Both the position numbers and the translations under genes were made by a program. Under the pieces are notes generated by a model. That model saw only the letters and a program-made list of their open reading frames with translations, was not told the DNA's origin and did not search any database. This document shows positions 17,341 through 25,961 of a stretch of DNA of 59,811 nt, one piece after another. The first letter of the stretch is position 1, and the number at the start of each line of letters is the position of its first letter. The DNA lies in the IMG/VR virus record IMGVR_UViG_3300042806_000334, positions 1 to 59,811 of that record; one strand, given 5' to 3'. Origin of the DNA: a virus.

Positions 17341-19599
17341 ATGGCAATAGAAAAACCAAAACCCAGTGTAATTAATGAGTTAGTTGATATTGAAACAACT
17401 ATTAAAGAAGCTGGGCTTGCCTATGAAAAGGCTAAAAGAAACCAAATCATGGCCGATAGAAAAAAGCAAGAACAAGCTATTGTTGATTTTAAACTTCAAC
17501 TTGAACAAAACAACTCAAAGTTAACGAATGAACAACGTAAAAAATTAGAAAAAGAATTCATTAGAGATTATCAAGCAGTTAGAGTAGCAGAAGAAAGAAA
17601 GTTGATTAGAGAAAGATTTAACCTAGAAAAAAAGAATCAAATAGAGTTTTATAAAGAAAACTCAAAACAAGCAGACAATCAAAGAAAAGCACAGGATATA
17701 CTACTAAATAAAGAGTTAGAAATAGCTAAACTTCGTTCCAAGGTTATTTTAGATGAAAAAGGTGTTGTTGTAGGAGAAAAAAGCCCTGTCAAACAAATTT
17801 TAGATAATCTTAAAGCAGATTTAAAACAAGCAGGTGGAAAACTGGTTAATGGTTTAGTTAATATAACTAAACAACTTGATGGTGAAATTAATTCTGTTAT
17901 TTCAACCTTTGCTCAGTACCAAAGCTCTATTAATACTAGATTACAAGGTACAGCAAGCACATTTACTCAACTTCAAGGTAGTTTAACTTCTGGACTAGGT
18001 GTTAGTCCTTTTGTTAGAACATCTTCGATGTTAGAAAATTTAAATGAGTTAGTTGCTCAAGGTATTGCTTTTAACCTTGAACAAAGAGCATTCTTAGATA
18101 CAGTGAGTGAAAAGATTGCAACAACATTTGATGTTGCTAACTCCTCTCTTTTAAGAATTGTTAAGTTACAACAAGAAGATTCGACTGCTTCCCGTTTAGG
18201 TCTTGAAGCCGGTCTTACAAGATACTTCAATGAGATGTTTCAAGATACTCAGTATTTGTCTCAAACATTTGATTCTGTAACGGATGCCCTTTTAGAAGCC
18301 ACTTCTTTAATGGGAACTAAACAATCAGTAGAATTTGAATATGTGGTTCAAAAATGGTTAGGTTCATTAAGTGCAGTAGGAACAAGTGAAAGTACAATTA
18401 GGTCACTTGCTGAAGCACTTGGATATTTAGGTGCAGGTAATGTTAATGCTTTAAGCTCAAGCAGCATGCAAAACCTTTTAGTCATGGCTGCCTCAAGAGC
18501 AGGTCTTGATTACGCTTCTATTTTAACAGATGGATTGAACGCTGTCAATACTAACACATTGTTACAAGCAGTGGTTGGTTATATGCAAGAAATAGGTCAA
18601 ACAGGAAATAAAGTTGTAGCATCTCAATTTGCTCAAACTTTTGGTCTTAGTGTATCTGACCTGAGAGCTGTAGGTAACTTAACAGGTGATTTAGATGCAA
18701 TCACTACTAACATGATGTCTTTTGCCGGTACTATCAATGAGTTAGGAAGTCAATTAGGAATGATTAATGAGCGTGTATCTATTGCTGAAAAAATTCAAAA
18801 TGTAATGTCTAACATTAAATTTGGTATTGGTCAAGGTATTGCAGAAACACCACTTTTGGCAGGCATGTGGGCATTAACAGATTTAATTCAAAGTACAACT
18901 GGTGGTATAGCTATTCCCTCTGTGATGGCTGCAGGGTTTGGAATAGACATGGAAACAACGGTTGAAAACTTAATTAAAACAGGTATAGTTGGTGCTTCCG
19001 TCATAGGTAAAATAGGTGATTTGTTTAAAGGATTAAACCAAGCAGGTAATATGGAAAGCTTATTAGGTGTATATGGAATAGGCTTAGACCCAACAGCAGT
19101 TACAAGGAGAGGAACAGGATTTGGAAGGGCCAGAGGAAGGTCTACTTCTGCAGCTACTTTTGTTGGTTCCGGTGATTCTGAAGGTATTGTTTCATTTGAA
19201 ACACAAAAAGCAATGGCCCCAGCAGAAGCACAACAACAAAGGGCTAAAGAAGAACAAAAAACATCTAACGACATCTTTAATTACTTAGTATATCTACTAG
19301 ACCCAAAACTTAGCACAATGACTCAGCTACTCGGTTCTATGGCAGGTTATAATGTCACGATGGGTGGTGCAACAAATGTTGTTAATGAACAAAGTAAATA
19401 TATCATGAATTATGGGACATCAATTAGTGTATCAGCACCTCCTGCCATACCTGCCGAACCATCCCAGAATACAAACTCTGAAAACCTAAATCAACTTTAT
19501 ACTAATGTTTCTAATATACTAACTGCATTAAAAGGGGATTTAAAAGTAACGGTAACTAATGTAAATGAGTTTTCAAGAGAGCTTAATAGGCCAATATAG
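17341..19599 (+). CDS. Tape measure protein
   Basis: 752 residues, ribosome site AGGAG. The N-terminal 150 residues are a charged coiled-coil-like helix (QEQAIVDFKLQLEQNNSKL), followed by a long Ala/Gly/Ser/Leu-rich region with hydrophobic segments (GIGQGIAETPLLAGMWALT near residue 495) and a low-complexity C terminus. This composition, plus position after a chaperone-like gene and before baseplate hub genes, fits the tail length ruler. At about 1.5 angstroms per residue the tail would be near 110 nm, which is an estimate. Confidence 0.8.
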   Translation: MAIEKPKPSVINELVDIETTIKEAGLAYEKAKRNQIMADRKKQEQAIVDFKLQLEQNNSKLTNEQRKKLEKEFIRDYQAVRVAEERKLIRERFNLEKKNQIEFYKENSKQADNQRKAQDILLNKELEIAKLRSKVILDEKGVVVGEKSPVKQILDNLKADLKQAGGKLVNGLVNITKQLDGEINSVISTFAQYQSSINTRLQGTASTFTQLQGSLTSGLGVSPFVRTSSMLENLNELVAQGIAFNLEQRAFLDTVSEKIATTFDVANSSLLRIVKLQQEDSTASRLGLEAGLTRYFNEMFQDTQYLSQTFDSVTDALLEATSLMGTKQSVEFEYVVQKWLGSLSAVGTSESTIRSLAEALGYLGAGNVNALSSSSMQNLLVMAASRAGLDYASILTDGLNAVNTNTLLQAVVGYMQEIGQTGNKVVASQFAQTFGLSVSDLRAVGNLTGDLDAITTNMMSFAGTINELGSQLGMINERVSIAEKIQNVMSNIKFGIGQGIAETPLLAGMWALTDLIQSTTGGIAIPSVMAAGFGIDMETTVENLIKTGIVGASVIGKIGDLFKGLNQAGNMESLLGVYGIGLDPTAVTRRGTGFGRARGRSTSAATFVGSGDSEGIVSFETQKAMAPAEAQQQRAKEEQKTSNDIFNYLVYLLDPKLSTMTQLLGSMAGYNVTMGGATNVVNEQSKYIMNYGTSISVSAPPAIPAEPSQNTNSENLNQLYTNVSNILTALKGDLKVTVTNVNEFSRELNRPI

Positions 19600-19611
19600 G
19601 AGGAATAGATT

Positions 19612-21015
19612 ATGTTAAGATTTAACAATAACAACATTATAACAGGTGAAATAAAGCAACTGCTCAAGCAATTTAACTTGCCTAAGGTAAAAGTGTGGAA
19701 AGAAGGTGTTAAAGTATTCCCAGAAGTATTTTATATTAAAGATAATATATTAGGAAAAGGTGTTGAAGTTAGTGGAAGTGAAGCCACATTCCAACCCATA
19801 AGAAACTATATTTATGGTGAAAATATTATTAACTTGACTAAAAACCTTGCTGTATATGATACAATATATGATTCTTATACCCATAAATATTTAGGGGATT
19901 ACCTTAGATTCTATAGGGATATGAAAAACATTAATTTAATGAGTATGTATAATTGTTTTTCAAACGAACTTGCTAAAAACCTTAATATACAAGTTAAAGA
20001 TATAACAGGTAATGTAAAGTTTACATTTGACACTGCTAATGATACCTTTAAGATTTATATGGTACCAGTTAAGTTTTTTGAAAAATATACGATTGGTATA
20101 GAATGTGATACTAAAATAGAAATTATTGCAGGTTTATATGACAATGAAAAAGTAATTAACTTTTCAGATGACCCTGAAGATATTACTCTTTATGACCACA
20201 CCTATGTTAAAAAAGTGGGCACAAGAATAAGTTCACCGTTTTTATATAAAAAACTTGTTGACTTAGGCGATATCCTTACAAAAAGACTTTACGAACAAGA
20301 AACTAATTTAAAGTTGTTTATTAAAGTTCCTGCAACTTCTACTTCTTCTGTTGTTGTTTTAGAAGGTGACTTTGTTAAGTCAGCTGAACTTCATTTTGAA
20401 GATGACCCAACCTTTGCTAGTCGCAAGGTTAGCTTTGAAGTGTGCAACTTTGAAACAGGTACAACTAACATAGATGGTCAATCATTTGTTTATAATGGTG
20501 GAAACATAGAAAGAAAGTATTTATCCAGACCACAATTGTTAGACTTTAACTCTACAGTTAGTTATCCTTTTTCTAATAGATTGATAGAGTACTTATTTGG
20601 ACATGTTATTACATCAAATGAAGAAATACTTAATAACGTTTCTAGGTTGCAAAAAAGACTAGTTCAAAGATATAATGAATATGTGGTTGATAAGAATGGT
20701 AATTTTATATATCAAACAGATGTAAACGGTGATTATATCCTATCCGACAATACAACAATATCCATAGCCAGTTTTAACGCATTACCTTCAACAGACCCTA
20801 AAAGAAAGATGAGACTTAAAATTCATAAGTTTGTGGGCATGCCAACAATTATTAATGAATCTACTATATGGTCAACAAAACTAAGAAACGTTACATATGA
20901 TGTAATCATTAGCTCCAATGTTGAAAATGCTGCTAACTCTAACAAGTTCGACTTAATTGGTTTTATTGATAAAGACTCCGAACAAGCAATCGGTGAATAT
21001 GTGGAGGTTAAATAA
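19612..21015 (+). CDS. Baseplate or tail-associated structural protein
   Basis: 467 residues, ribosome site AGGAGG. Beta-rich throughout with segments such as IRNYIYGENIINLTKNLAVYDTIYDSYTHKYLGDYL. I recognise it only as a conserved protein between tape measure and gp53-like genes of similar phages. No enzymatic motif. A baseplate or tube-initiator role is inferred from position. Confidence 0.6.
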   Translation: MLRFNNNNIITGEIKQLLKQFNLPKVKVWKEGVKVFPEVFYIKDNILGKGVEVSGSEATFQPIRNYIYGENIINLTKNLAVYDTIYDSYTHKYLGDYLRFYRDMKNINLMSMYNCFSNELAKNLNIQVKDITGNVKFTFDTANDTFKIYMVPVKFFEKYTIGIECDTKIEIIAGLYDNEKVINFSDDPEDITLYDHTYVKKVGTRISSPFLYKKLVDLGDILTKRLYEQETNLKLFIKVPATSTSSVVVLEGDFVKSAELHFEDDPTFASRKVSFEVCNFETGTTNIDGQSFVYNGGNIERKYLSRPQLLDFNSTVSYPFSNRLIEYLFGHVITSNEEILNNVSRLQKRLVQRYNEYVVDKNGNFIYQTDVNGDYILSDNTTISIASFNALPSTDPKRKMRLKIHKFVGMPTIINESTIWSTKLRNVTYDVIISSNVENAANSNKFDLIGFIDKDSEQAIGEYVEVK

Positions 21016-21017
21016 TT

Positions 21018-21602
21018 ATGGCAGAAAAATTAAATCTTATTACTAACTATATATACTTATACCATACAGAGGAATTTTTAATAATTCCAACCTACCCAGA
21101 ACAAATAACAGATTCAATGCAATCAACTTTTGGTAGCACGAACGCCTTAAGTAGAAGTGCACCCGTTTTCTCATACAGTAATTCAGGTCCTAGAACAGTT
21201 CAAATCAGTTTAAATCTTCACAGGGACATGTTAGATGATGTAAATTTAAATGTTAGCAATTTAAGAATAGAAAATCTTAATGATGATTATGTTGACACTT
21301 TGATTAAAAAACTTCAATCTATAGCCTTACCAAGATACCTTGCAGGTTCTAAAACAGTAACACCTCCAATGGTTGCAGTTAGATTTGGGGATGAAATATT
21401 TATTAAAGGTGTTGTAAATGGTGGTATCACAGTAACATATAACAAGCCAATTATTATTGTTAATGGTAATGAATCTAAGTATGCTCAAGTAACTGTAGGA
21501 TTCACGGTATCAGAAGTTGACCCATATGATGCATTATCAGTTGGCCTTCTTGGTGGGTTCAGAGGCTTAACAAGAACCAATAATATCATAAAGGAGAAAT
21601 AG
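21018..21602 (+). CDS. Baseplate tube-junction protein (T4 gp48/gp54-like position)
   Basis: 194 residues starting 2 bases after the preceding stop. IPTYPEQITDSMQSTFG and SNSGPRTVQISLNLHRDML point to the tube-fold family that caps the hub and nucleates the tail tube. It is followed by a gp53-like LysM protein, as is common in contractile injection systems. Assignment to gp48/gp54 rather than another tube-fold protein is tentative. Confidence 0.5.
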   Translation: MAEKLNLITNYIYLYHTEEFLIIPTYPEQITDSMQSTFGSTNALSRSAPVFSYSNSGPRTVQISLNLHRDMLDDVNLNVSNLRIENLNDDYVDTLIKKLQSIALPRYLAGSKTVTPPMVAVRFGDEIFIKGVVNGGITVTYNKPIIIVNGNESKYAQVTVGFTVSEVDPYDALSVGLLGGFRGLTRTNNIIKEK

Positions 21603-21606
21603 GAAA

Positions 21607-21933
21607 ATGGATAGTTTAACAAGTAAACAAAAACGAACAGACTACGATGCAATATCTAGATATGCACCATTTTTCTTTTACTACCACATTAAAGATGATA
21701 AGTTTGTTTATGGTTTAACCTCCCACTTATTAAAGAATGCTGAATACGTTGCACACACTGTTCAACCTTTTGATACCTTAGATTCATTAGCTTTGAAGTA
21801 TTATGGAAGACCAGACTACTATTGGATTATAGCAGACTACAATAGAATTAAAGACCCTTTTATATCTCTCCATGGCTCGATTAATATTATACAGATTCCT
21901 AACTTAGGTCAAGTAACATTTGAGGTAAGATAA
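21607..21933 (+). CDS. LysM-like baseplate protein (T4 gp53-like)
   Basis: 108 residues. The C-terminal half reads as a LysM-type module: HTVQPFDTLDSLALKYYG, then PDYYWIIADYN and a QIPN end. Short LysM proteins with an N-terminal extension occur as baseplate wedge components (T4 gp53 class) or tube-hub linkers. Its stop overlaps the next gene's ATG region, indicating translational coupling. Confidence 0.7.
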   Translation: MDSLTSKQKRTDYDAISRYAPFFFYYHIKDDKFVYGLTSHLLKNAEYVAHTVQPFDTLDSLALKYYGRPDYYWIIADYNRIKDPFISLHGSINIIQIPNLGQVTFEVR

Positions 21934-23210
21934 TGAGCTCAGTAAATCTATTAGGATATACAACAAGAGTTGAGACACCTTTTGTAAAAGTAAAGATAGG
22001 TGATTATACTTTTGGTGTTTACGAAAATACCGATTTAGTTAGAGGTCAGGACTCTTTGGGCATCTATAGACTTGAGAAAGTTAAATATCCCAATTACGTT
22101 CAGGGCTTGACAATAACAAAAATTAATGGTAGAGTAAATAAGTATACCCTATCTATTTCATATCCAATTACACAGGATAATGACCCAAACTTCTTTGAAA
22201 AGGTATTTAGTAGTGTTTCTCAAACAAGAAAGATAGTTTTTAGTTACGGTGATTTATCTGCACCTAGTTATATCTATCGAGATGAAGAAGCCATTATTAC
22301 AGGAATAACTTCGTCTTTTGCATCTGGTGCCTCAAGTTCAAGCGGAGGCAGGATAGATTACACTATCAATGCAACAAGTTCTTCTATACTTGCTTCGAGT
22401 GGGGCATGGAATTTTGCTTCTAGAACAGCTAAACCAAGTCAAGTTATTCAAGAATTACTATATCAAGAAAAGTATGGTCTTTTAGAATTATTCCCAGGCA
22501 TGAGAAATAGACCACTTGTAGAAACACGTGGATTAATAGCAGGTGATGATAAATCAGTATTTTTAAAAAGACAGATTAGTATGTCTGTTCTTGATTACTT
22601 AAATTTTTTAGTTAACTCTATGGCAGGTGAAACAACAAACTCATTGCAAAAAAGTAAAATATACTCTTTAGTTATAGTAGATGATACCTCAGGTGATTTT
22701 GAAGGTCCGTACTTTAAAGTTGTCCCTGTTACAAAACTAACCGACGATTTACAAACATATCAAATAGATATAGGTTACCCTTCTCAGAATATAGTCACAG
22801 ACTTTAGTCTTGAAAATAACTTAACTTATTCTTTATTTTATAACTATCAACAAGACATTAATGATGCTGAATTTACTCAAAGAATAGATGATAATGGTAA
22901 TTTAGTAGAGGTTTATGCCCCTGTTATATCTTCAGGTAATAGTAATTTTGTTACTGCCGAGTCTGATAAAACATGGTGGACTAAGGTTACAGAGTATCCA
23001 ATCACTGCCTCAATAACTTTAAAAGGGTTATTAAGACCAGCACTATTAATGACACGTGTGAGATTAAATGTTTATTATTATGGTAGAAAGCATATTAGCT
23101 CTGGTTTATATATCATTACGGCTCAAGAAGACAGGATAGATTATAGTGGTTATCGAACAACTTTAAAGATAACCCGCATTTCTCCAGACAACTCTGAGTT
23201 TATTGAATAA
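21933..23210 (+). CDS. Baseplate hub protein (gp27-like)
   Basis: 425 residues. Beta-rich with a Ser/Gly loop (SSFASGASSSSGG) near residue 130. The order LysM protein, this protein, OB-fold spike protein mirrors gp27-gp5 organisation, so I assign it as the hub to which the central spike attaches. The DRIDYSGYRTTLKITRI end is typical of hub tube-fold domains. Assignment is by position and fold impression rather than a diagnostic motif. Confidence 0.6.
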   Translation: MSSVNLLGYTTRVETPFVKVKIGDYTFGVYENTDLVRGQDSLGIYRLEKVKYPNYVQGLTITKINGRVNKYTLSISYPITQDNDPNFFEKVFSSVSQTRKIVFSYGDLSAPSYIYRDEEAIITGITSSFASGASSSSGGRIDYTINATSSSILASSGAWNFASRTAKPSQVIQELLYQEKYGLLELFPGMRNRPLVETRGLIAGDDKSVFLKRQISMSVLDYLNFLVNSMAGETTNSLQKSKIYSLVIVDDTSGDFEGPYFKVVPVTKLTDDLQTYQIDIGYPSQNIVTDFSLENNLTYSLFYNYQQDINDAEFTQRIDDNGNLVEVYAPVISSGNSNFVTAESDKTWWTKVTEYPITASITLKGLLRPALLMTRVRLNVYYYGRKHISSGLYIITAQEDRIDYSGYRTTLKITRISPDNSEFIE

Positions 23211-23216
23211 AGGTTG

Positions 23217-23222
23217 TATAAT
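23217..23222 (+). promoter_or_regulatory. Class 2 promoter element (GTTGTATAATA)
   Basis: TATAAT preceded by GTTG and followed by ATAGT directly before ATG 23228. The spacing (TATAAT-N5-ATG) would give a leaderless or nearly leaderless message if this is a -10 box. Confidence 0.45.
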
Positions 23223-23227
23223 ATAGT

Positions 23228-24877
23228 ATGATAACTAAAGGATACGTAATTAAAAAATCACCAGATACTGCAAACAAGTATTTAGTAAGAATACCTGTTT
23301 TTGAAACTGCCGGTGTGGGTTTAACACAAGACCAGATTAACAGTTCCATAGTAGAATGCACTCTATCTCAAAATCCTGGAACTTATGAAGGGCTGAATCC
23401 AGGAGATGCGATTTTTGTTGGATTTGAAGATAATTTATATTCTAAACCTATTATTTTAGGCAAATTATATAAGGGAATAGAAGATAATCCTTCTGCCTAT
23501 CAGTATAACGTAGATTTAAAGGTTACTCACAAAGCAACACTTCCAATAGATACAACGATAGGAAATGTTCCTTTTGATAATGTTTTAAACTATTTTGACT
23601 CTATTAATACTGCAATAGATAGGTTAAGTACTCAAAAAGATGGTGCCGCTAGCCTTATTCTTTATCCGACAACAGCTAGTGCAGATGTTTCTGGTTATTT
23701 TAAAATGGTTAACTCTCTTGATGACCCTAGTTATAATACTACACCAGTAAATGTTCCAACAGGGGTTATAAATACCAACAATCAATTATTAGCAAGTTTA
23801 ATATCTGATTCTAATATATTAAGTGGTTTTACAGGAACTATTAATATAAGAACAATCGGTAATATAAAAAGAACTGCCGGTAATAACAATCAATACGCAG
23901 CATTTTATTTTCAAATATTTAAAAGAGATGCTTTAGGAACAGAAACACTATTAGCAACTTCTAGTGCCACCCCCGATGTTATTATATCAAACATTTATGA
24001 GGAGTTTAGTGCTGATGCACTTTTAAATGATGTTTTATTTTTAAGCACAGATAGAGTTGTTATTAAATACTATGCTGAACTTACAGGCAATGTTGGTTCT
24101 AATTATGATTTTCAATTTGGTGGAACAAGCCCTGTAAGAACACTGTTCCCTATTCCTTTATCGACAATACCAACCCCAAAAGCGTTAAATGTTCTTACAA
24201 ACACCTCTAATTTTAATAGTATTTTATCTTCAGCTGATAATACAGTTCAAAAAGCACTTGATAAGCTTGATGACCATACTCATGATACTAGATACTTAAG
24301 ATTAACAGGGGGAAATATTTCTGGAAACTTAACTGTAAGTGGAACAACTTCTTCAGCTTTATTTTATTCTTCTCAGACTAATGGTTCAGGTAATCTTGGT
24401 AATTGGAATACTTTTTACTCTGTACTTTATGAGGAACCGTTCCTTTTAGATTTGAGCACTATTCCAGGATGGGCAACAGTATTAAGTTCAAAAGAAGTTA
24501 GAATAACAGTAGATGCTGTAAGTGAAGGTTTTAATATAAGACACAAAAGCACAAGTGGTGTTAATATACAAAGACAAAGATATAGGTCAACTTCCGCTAT
24601 ACTTAATTGGACAGGTACCAGGTCTGTTTCAGCAGGAAATCCAGTTTTATTTTCACCTTTTTCATCTGGCGATAAATCTTTAATTGTACTAGAAAGAATG
24701 AACTTTCCAGAAACAGATGGTATGTATTGGTTTAATGGAAGAATATATTACTCTAACTCCGGTTACTCTGACCTTCTTATAGAGGGCCCTTTAGTCCCTT
24801 ATTTTTTAGAGATATATAGCACAGGTGACCAAAGCTCTACTGTATATACGACAATACACATTGAATATCTATTGTAA
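23228..24877 (+). CDS. Baseplate spike protein with gp5-type OB domain and fibre-like C terminus
   Basis: 549 residues. The first 85 residues (ITKGYVIKKSPDTANKYLVRI, then GLNPGDAIFVGFEDN and PIILGKLYKG) match the N-terminal OB fold of gp5/VgrG-type spikes. Unlike T4 gp5 there is no lysozyme domain. The rest resembles a fibre or collar: HTHDTRYLRLTGGNISGNL near residue 350, a motif common in phage tail fibres, followed by a beta-rich domain. It may be a spike-hub protein carrying a receptor-facing extension. It starts unusually close to a TATAAT element and has only a weak, distant AAAGG. Confidence 0.7.
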   Translation: MITKGYVIKKSPDTANKYLVRIPVFETAGVGLTQDQINSSIVECTLSQNPGTYEGLNPGDAIFVGFEDNLYSKPIILGKLYKGIEDNPSAYQYNVDLKVTHKATLPIDTTIGNVPFDNVLNYFDSINTAIDRLSTQKDGAASLILYPTTASADVSGYFKMVNSLDDPSYNTTPVNVPTGVINTNNQLLASLISDSNILSGFTGTINIRTIGNIKRTAGNNNQYAAFYFQIFKRDALGTETLLATSSATPDVIISNIYEEFSADALLNDVLFLSTDRVVIKYYAELTGNVGSNYDFQFGGTSPVRTLFPIPLSTIPTPKALNVLTNTSNFNSILSSADNTVQKALDKLDDHTHDTRYLRLTGGNISGNLTVSGTTSSALFYSSQTNGSGNLGNWNTFYSVLYEEPFLLDLSTIPGWATVLSSKEVRITVDAVSEGFNIRHKSTSGVNIQRQRYRSTSAILNWTGTRSVSAGNPVLFSPFSSGDKSLIVLERMNFPETDGMYWFNGRIYYSNSGYSDLLIEGPLVPYFLEIYSTGDQSSTVYTTIHIEYLL

Positions 24878-24888
24878 GGAAAATACTT

Positions 24889-25506
24889 ATGGAAAATATA
24901 TTAAACGTAACATTTGACGTTATAAATAGCATAAATCAGAAAGATTCTAATGATTTAGTATCTTTTAATAATACTATTGACGATATTGTTAGAATATCTA
25001 TTACAGGGTCATCTTTATTTAAGGAAAATCCTAAAGATATAGACTATCTTGTTTTAGTAAAGAACTTTAAACAAGGACAAAGGTTTACCCATATAGTTCT
25101 TGATACTAAACCATATGATTTTTTTATTGTTGATATTGAGGTATATAAAGAAATCCTTATTCACAGTAGACCATCACCAACCAATATGTTTAATGTAAGT
25201 TTTTATATAAATGATACAGTTTATGGTGACTTTCAATTTAATTATAACATAAAAAACTACGAAAATCAACAAAAAAGAGCCATAGTGAGATATTTAGAAA
25301 ATGCTTTATTTAATCCTTATAGGTCAACCTTTAAGAACATATGGTGGCATTACTTGACTTTAAAGTTCCTAGAAAATCAACAATATGTAATTACAAACGA
25401 AGATAAAGAGAAGATGACAAGGTGGTCAAATCAACAAATGACCGAAGAGGACATAGCATACTGGAAAAATATGTTAAATAAATTGAAAGAAGAAGGGGTA
25501 GTTTAA
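24889..25506 (+). CDS. Nucleotidyltransferase-fold protein
   Basis: 205 residues. ITGSSLFKENPKDIDYLVLV near residue 35 has the G-S then D-x-D arrangement of polymerase-beta-like (MNT-type) nucleotidyltransferases, and DFFIVDIEVY about 35 residues later could supply the third acidic residue. The C-terminal half is helical. It lies between spike and gp25 genes, an odd location for an enzyme. Substrate and target are unknown; the fold assignment is from motif pattern only. Confidence 0.55.
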   Translation: MENILNVTFDVINSINQKDSNDLVSFNNTIDDIVRISITGSSLFKENPKDIDYLVLVKNFKQGQRFTHIVLDTKPYDFFIVDIEVYKEILIHSRPSPTNMFNVSFYINDTVYGDFQFNYNIKNYENQQKRAIVRYLENALFNPYRSTFKNIWWHYLTLKFLENQQYVITNEDKEKMTRWSNQQMTEEDIAYWKNMLNKLKEEGVV

Positions 25507-25528
25507 TGTTTAGGCGGTGTTTATTAAC

Positions 25529-25542
25529 GCTAAATTAGATGA
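25529..25542 (+). promoter_or_regulatory. Class 3 (putative late) promoter element before gp25
   Basis: GCTAAATTAGATGA, identical to the element at 16120, 31 bases before ATG 25573. Confidence 0.55.
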
Positions 25543-25572
25543 TATGAAATATAAGGATATAAGGAAAAACAC

Positions 25573-25959
25573 ATGATAAGTATACAATTCCCAAAAATGT
25601 TTAACTCAAGCTCCACCAATGTCACAAAGACTGACTCACAGTCTACAATGCAAAATTTGTTAGCATTGTTAGGTTCAGAAAGAACTGAGTTTGTTGGTGA
25701 CCCGCAGTTTGGTGTTGCCATAAAAAGATACATTTTTGAACAAAATAACTTTGTTTTGAGGGATATCATTATAGATGAGCTTTATACTCAAATATCAATA
25801 TTTGTACCTCAAGTCATTATTAATAGAAAGGATATCATTATTACACAAACAGGAACAGGAAAAAGGGCAAAGTTAGAAGCAACGATAAAAGTTACAAATC
25901 GCTTAGATTTCACAACAAATACCTTCAATCTGGTGTTGTTTAATAACGAGGAGCAATAA
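25573..25959 (+). CDS. Baseplate wedge protein gp25-like
   Basis: 128 residues. TMQNLLALLGSERTEFVGDP followed by FGVAIKRYIFEQN is the core of the GPW/gp25 family. The family forms part of the wedge inner ring linking baseplate to sheath initiation. A class 3 element (25529) and AAGGA ribosome site precede the gene; it is followed 2 bases later by the gp6-like gene, the usual pairing. Confidence 0.85.
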   Translation: MISIQFPKMFNSSSTNVTKTDSQSTMQNLLALLGSERTEFVGDPQFGVAIKRYIFEQNNFVLRDIIIDELYTQISIFVPQVIINRKDIIITQTGTGKRAKLEATIKVTNRLDFTTNTFNLVLFNNEEQ

Positions 25960-25961
25960 AC

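Noticed and set aside
23460-23475. GGCAAATTATATAAGG as a further class 3 element
   Set aside because: It lies inside the spike gene coding sequence and differs from the consensus at several positions.
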